NCBI GenBank assembly: GCA_022565335.1
Contig: JAIUMY010000024.1
Location: 1 to 36,658 of the forward strand
DNA from: Opitutales bacterium
Lineage (GTDB): Bacteria > Verrucomicrobiota > Verrucomicrobiia > Opitutales > T3Sed10-336
Length of the DNA: 36,658 nucleotides
Direction: 5' to 3'
In this document: piece after piece, positions 35,271 to 36,658 of the stretch
Layout of the letters: every line of letters begins with the position of its first letter
Numbering within the stretch: position 1 is the first letter of the stretch
Made by a program: the position numbers and the translations under genes
Notes under the pieces: generated by a model
Told to the model about the DNA's origin: nothing
Seen by the model: the letters and a program-made list of their open reading frames with translations, nothing else
The model's database searches: none

Positions 35271-36197
35271 TCAGGTAAAAGCTTTTTGAAAAATATCTTC
35301 CAACCGATCAACCATCGTTCCCTCCAGTTTGAGATCTGCCGCAGCTGAACTATCACGAATCGATTCCTTCCGACTGGCCCCCGGAATAGGTATCACATGA
35401 GGCCCCTTTTGCAAAAGCCAAGCCAGAACAAGCTGATACGGTGAACGCCCAACCTCCTCCGCTAAACGATTTAGCCCCAAATCTTCCCCATTTAGCTTTT
35501 TTGCCGCCCCCATACCACCCAGGGGACACCACGGCAAAAAGGCCATTCCGCTGTCCCGGCTTGCGCTTAAAGTTCCCGGAATGTTGGGATCAGCCCCGGA
35601 ACGGGCAAGGTCAACAGACCACTCTGGTTCACGATGATTCGGGCCCAATTGGTTTTGCACACTGACCACCGGGACAATTTTATGGGCTCTAAGAATCTCC
35701 TCGACCCCATAGTTGGAAACGCCAACGTACGCAATCTTCCCCTCTTCCCGCAGCTCCGCAAAGGCCCCCAAAGAATCTTCCAGAGGAACTTCCGGATCAA
35801 TTCGGTGATGTTGATAAAGGTCAATCCTTTCCACCCCCAGATTCTTAAGCGATTTTTCGCAAGCCCTTTTTAGGTATTCAGGCCGACCATTTCGCCCCCA
35901 ATCTGTCCCCGTACGAATAATCCCCCCTTTCGTCGCAATTACTACCCCTTCCCGTTCCTCTTTCGAAAGACTTTGCAAAAATCTGCCGACAAGTCGCTCA
36001 TTGTGACCAAAATCATTCTCGCCCGTACAGTAGCAATCGGCGGTGTCGAAAAAGTTCACCTCACAGCGAAACGCTTCTTTCAAAACAGCCAACCCCTCTT
36101 CCGGTGAAGGCCGACTCTGACGAACTGAAAGAGGCATACACCCCATACCTATAGCCGAAACCCTCAACCCCGAAAAACCCAAGTCACGAAAAACCAT
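35271..36197 (-). CDS. aldo/keto reductase
   Basis: The protein has 308 residues from the ATG at 36197, which is preceded by GGGGAGGG and starts at MVFRDLGFSGLRVSAIG, the normal AKR opening. A possible ATG at 36299 would add 34 low-complexity residues that overlap the divergent transposase gene. The AKR active-site residues are visible: Asp in NFFDTADCY, Tyr in DCYCTGEND, Lys in VVIATKGG and His in LYQHHRIDP. GVSNYGVEE and IPIPGASRKES (NADPH phosphate region) are also typical. It reduces aldehydes or ketones with NAD(P)H. The substrate is not predictable. No neighbouring gene suggests a pathway. Confidence 0.93.
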   Translation of the reverse strand: MVFRDLGFSGLRVSAIGMGCMPLSVRQSRPSPEEGLAVLKEAFRCEVNFFDTADCYCTGENDFGHNERLVGRFLQSLSKEEREGVVIATKGGIIRTGTDWGRNGRPEYLKRACEKSLKNLGVERIDLYQHHRIDPEVPLEDSLGAFAELREEGKIAYVGVSNYGVEEILRAHKIVPVVSVQNQLGPNHREPEWSVDLARSGADPNIPGTLSASRDSGMAFLPWCPLGGMGAAKKLNGEDLGLNRLAEEVGRSPYQLVLAWLLQKGPHVIPIPGASRKESIRDSSAAADLKLEGTMVDRLEDIFQKAFT

Positions 36198-36293
36198 AAC
36201 CCTCCCCGACCCCCAACCTTCCTCAAAGTTCCCTTTTTTAAGTTTCTTCAACTTAAAGATTGACGAAATACGGGTTTTTGTTTTTTTGGGGGT

Positions 36294-36658
36294 ATGCAAC
36301 GAAAACGCTTACATTTTACAGACTGTCCGGCGGTTTATCATGTGATGTCGCGGACAGTGAATGGAGAAAAGATTTTTGGCGAGAAGGAGAAGGCCGTTCT
36401 TGCCAAAATGTTACACAAGGTGGCGGCCTTTTCAGGGGTTAAGGTCTTGACCTACTGTATGATGGCCAATCACTTCCATATTCTGGTGGAAGTGCCCGCT
36501 GCGGAGGGCATTGAGTTGACCGACGAGGAGTTGGTGGAGCGGTACGGGCATTTGCACGGGGAGAATAATCATTTGCGGAAGTCTCCCCGCTCGATAGCCT
36601 ATGCGCCCAATTCGGTGGAGCAGGTGCAGCGGACGCTGGAACAGGGAGGCAAGGAGGC
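36294..36658 (+). CDS. second RAYT/IS200-like transposase, 3' end beyond the window
   Basis: From the ATG at 36294 the frame is open to the window edge (121 full codons). It encodes the N-terminal part of a RAYT transposase: VYHVMSRTVNGEKIFGEKEK, then the HUH motif in MMANHFHILVEVP, then LRKSPRSIAYAPNSVEQV. Over this length it is roughly 60% identical by eye to the copy at 3610-4572, so the two are diverged paralogues. The presumed catalytic tyrosine would lie beyond the edge. A T-rich tract and GGGGGT directly before the ATG resemble the leader of the first copy. It is divergent from the aldo/keto reductase (96 nt apart). Confidence 0.9.
   Translation, partial: MQRKRLHFTDCPAVYHVMSRTVNGEKIFGEKEKAVLAKMLHKVAAFSGVKVLTYCMMANHFHILVEVPAAEGIELTDEELVERYGHLHGENNHLRKSPRSIAYAPNSVEQVQRTLEQGGKE

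Noticed and set aside
36198-36299. N-terminal extension of the aldo/keto reductase to 36299
   Set aside because: The extra residues are Lys/Gly-rich, precede the normal AKR start, and would overlap the divergent transposase gene.

Overview
The window most likely comes from a Verrucomicrobiota-type bacterium (Opitutae-like). This is inferred from the respiratory gene set, the acid-rich Gram-negative proteins, the ECF-sigma/CsgG-type operon and the small RAYT-type transposases. No rRNA or other phylogenetic marker is present to prove it. The DNA is densely coding, with many 4-nt start/stop overlaps. I see no tRNA, rRNA, CRISPR array, prophage or plasmid functions.

Layout. (1) 0.1-3.3 kb, + strand: ECF sigma factor, single-span membrane protein (possible anti-sigma), unknown exported protein and a CsgG/LpoB-like exported protein, closed by a strong terminator. 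(2) 3.3-5.3 kb: a repeat-rich patch holding a RAYT/IS200-like HUH transposase gene, hairpins and a surface-repeat protein. (3) 5.3-8.6 kb, - strand: a GH15 glycosidase and CinA. (4) 8.6-15 kb, + strand: a short UvrC, MutL, then a translationally coupled trio of methyltransferase, flavin oxidoreductase and type III polyketide synthase. (5) 15-21.8 kb, - strand: a run read as peroxiredoxin, aconitase, STAS protein, GAF-SpoIIE phosphatase and TrpB. (6) 21.9-23.1 kb, + strand: TyrRS. (7) 23.3-35.2 kb, - strand: a 12-gene respiratory operon encoding Alternative Complex III (ActA-F) followed by a cbb3-type oxidase (CcoS-like, CcoN, CcoO, mono-heme CcoP-like) and two small uncharacterised proteins. 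(8) 35.3-36.7 kb: an aldo/keto reductase and, divergent from it, a second RAYT gene cut by the window edge.

How it works together. The operon at 23-35 kb encodes a complete quinol-to-oxygen electron path: quinol oxidation by ActB/ActC/ActF, transfer through the multihaem ActA and mono-haem ActE, then haem-copper oxygen reduction by CcoNO(P). The trio at 12-15 kb looks like a small pathway making a methylated, oxidised phenolic or pyrone lipid. The STAS/SpoIIE pair is half of a partner-switching signalling module lodged between metabolic genes.

Most notable. UvrC lacks both the Fe-S cysteine motif and an internal block of about 100 residues, yet keeps both nuclease active sites. MutL has lost its endonuclease motif. 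The RAYT genes are accompanied by shared 5' sequence, and a 35-nt REP-like hairpin at 15.0 kb lies far from either transposase gene.
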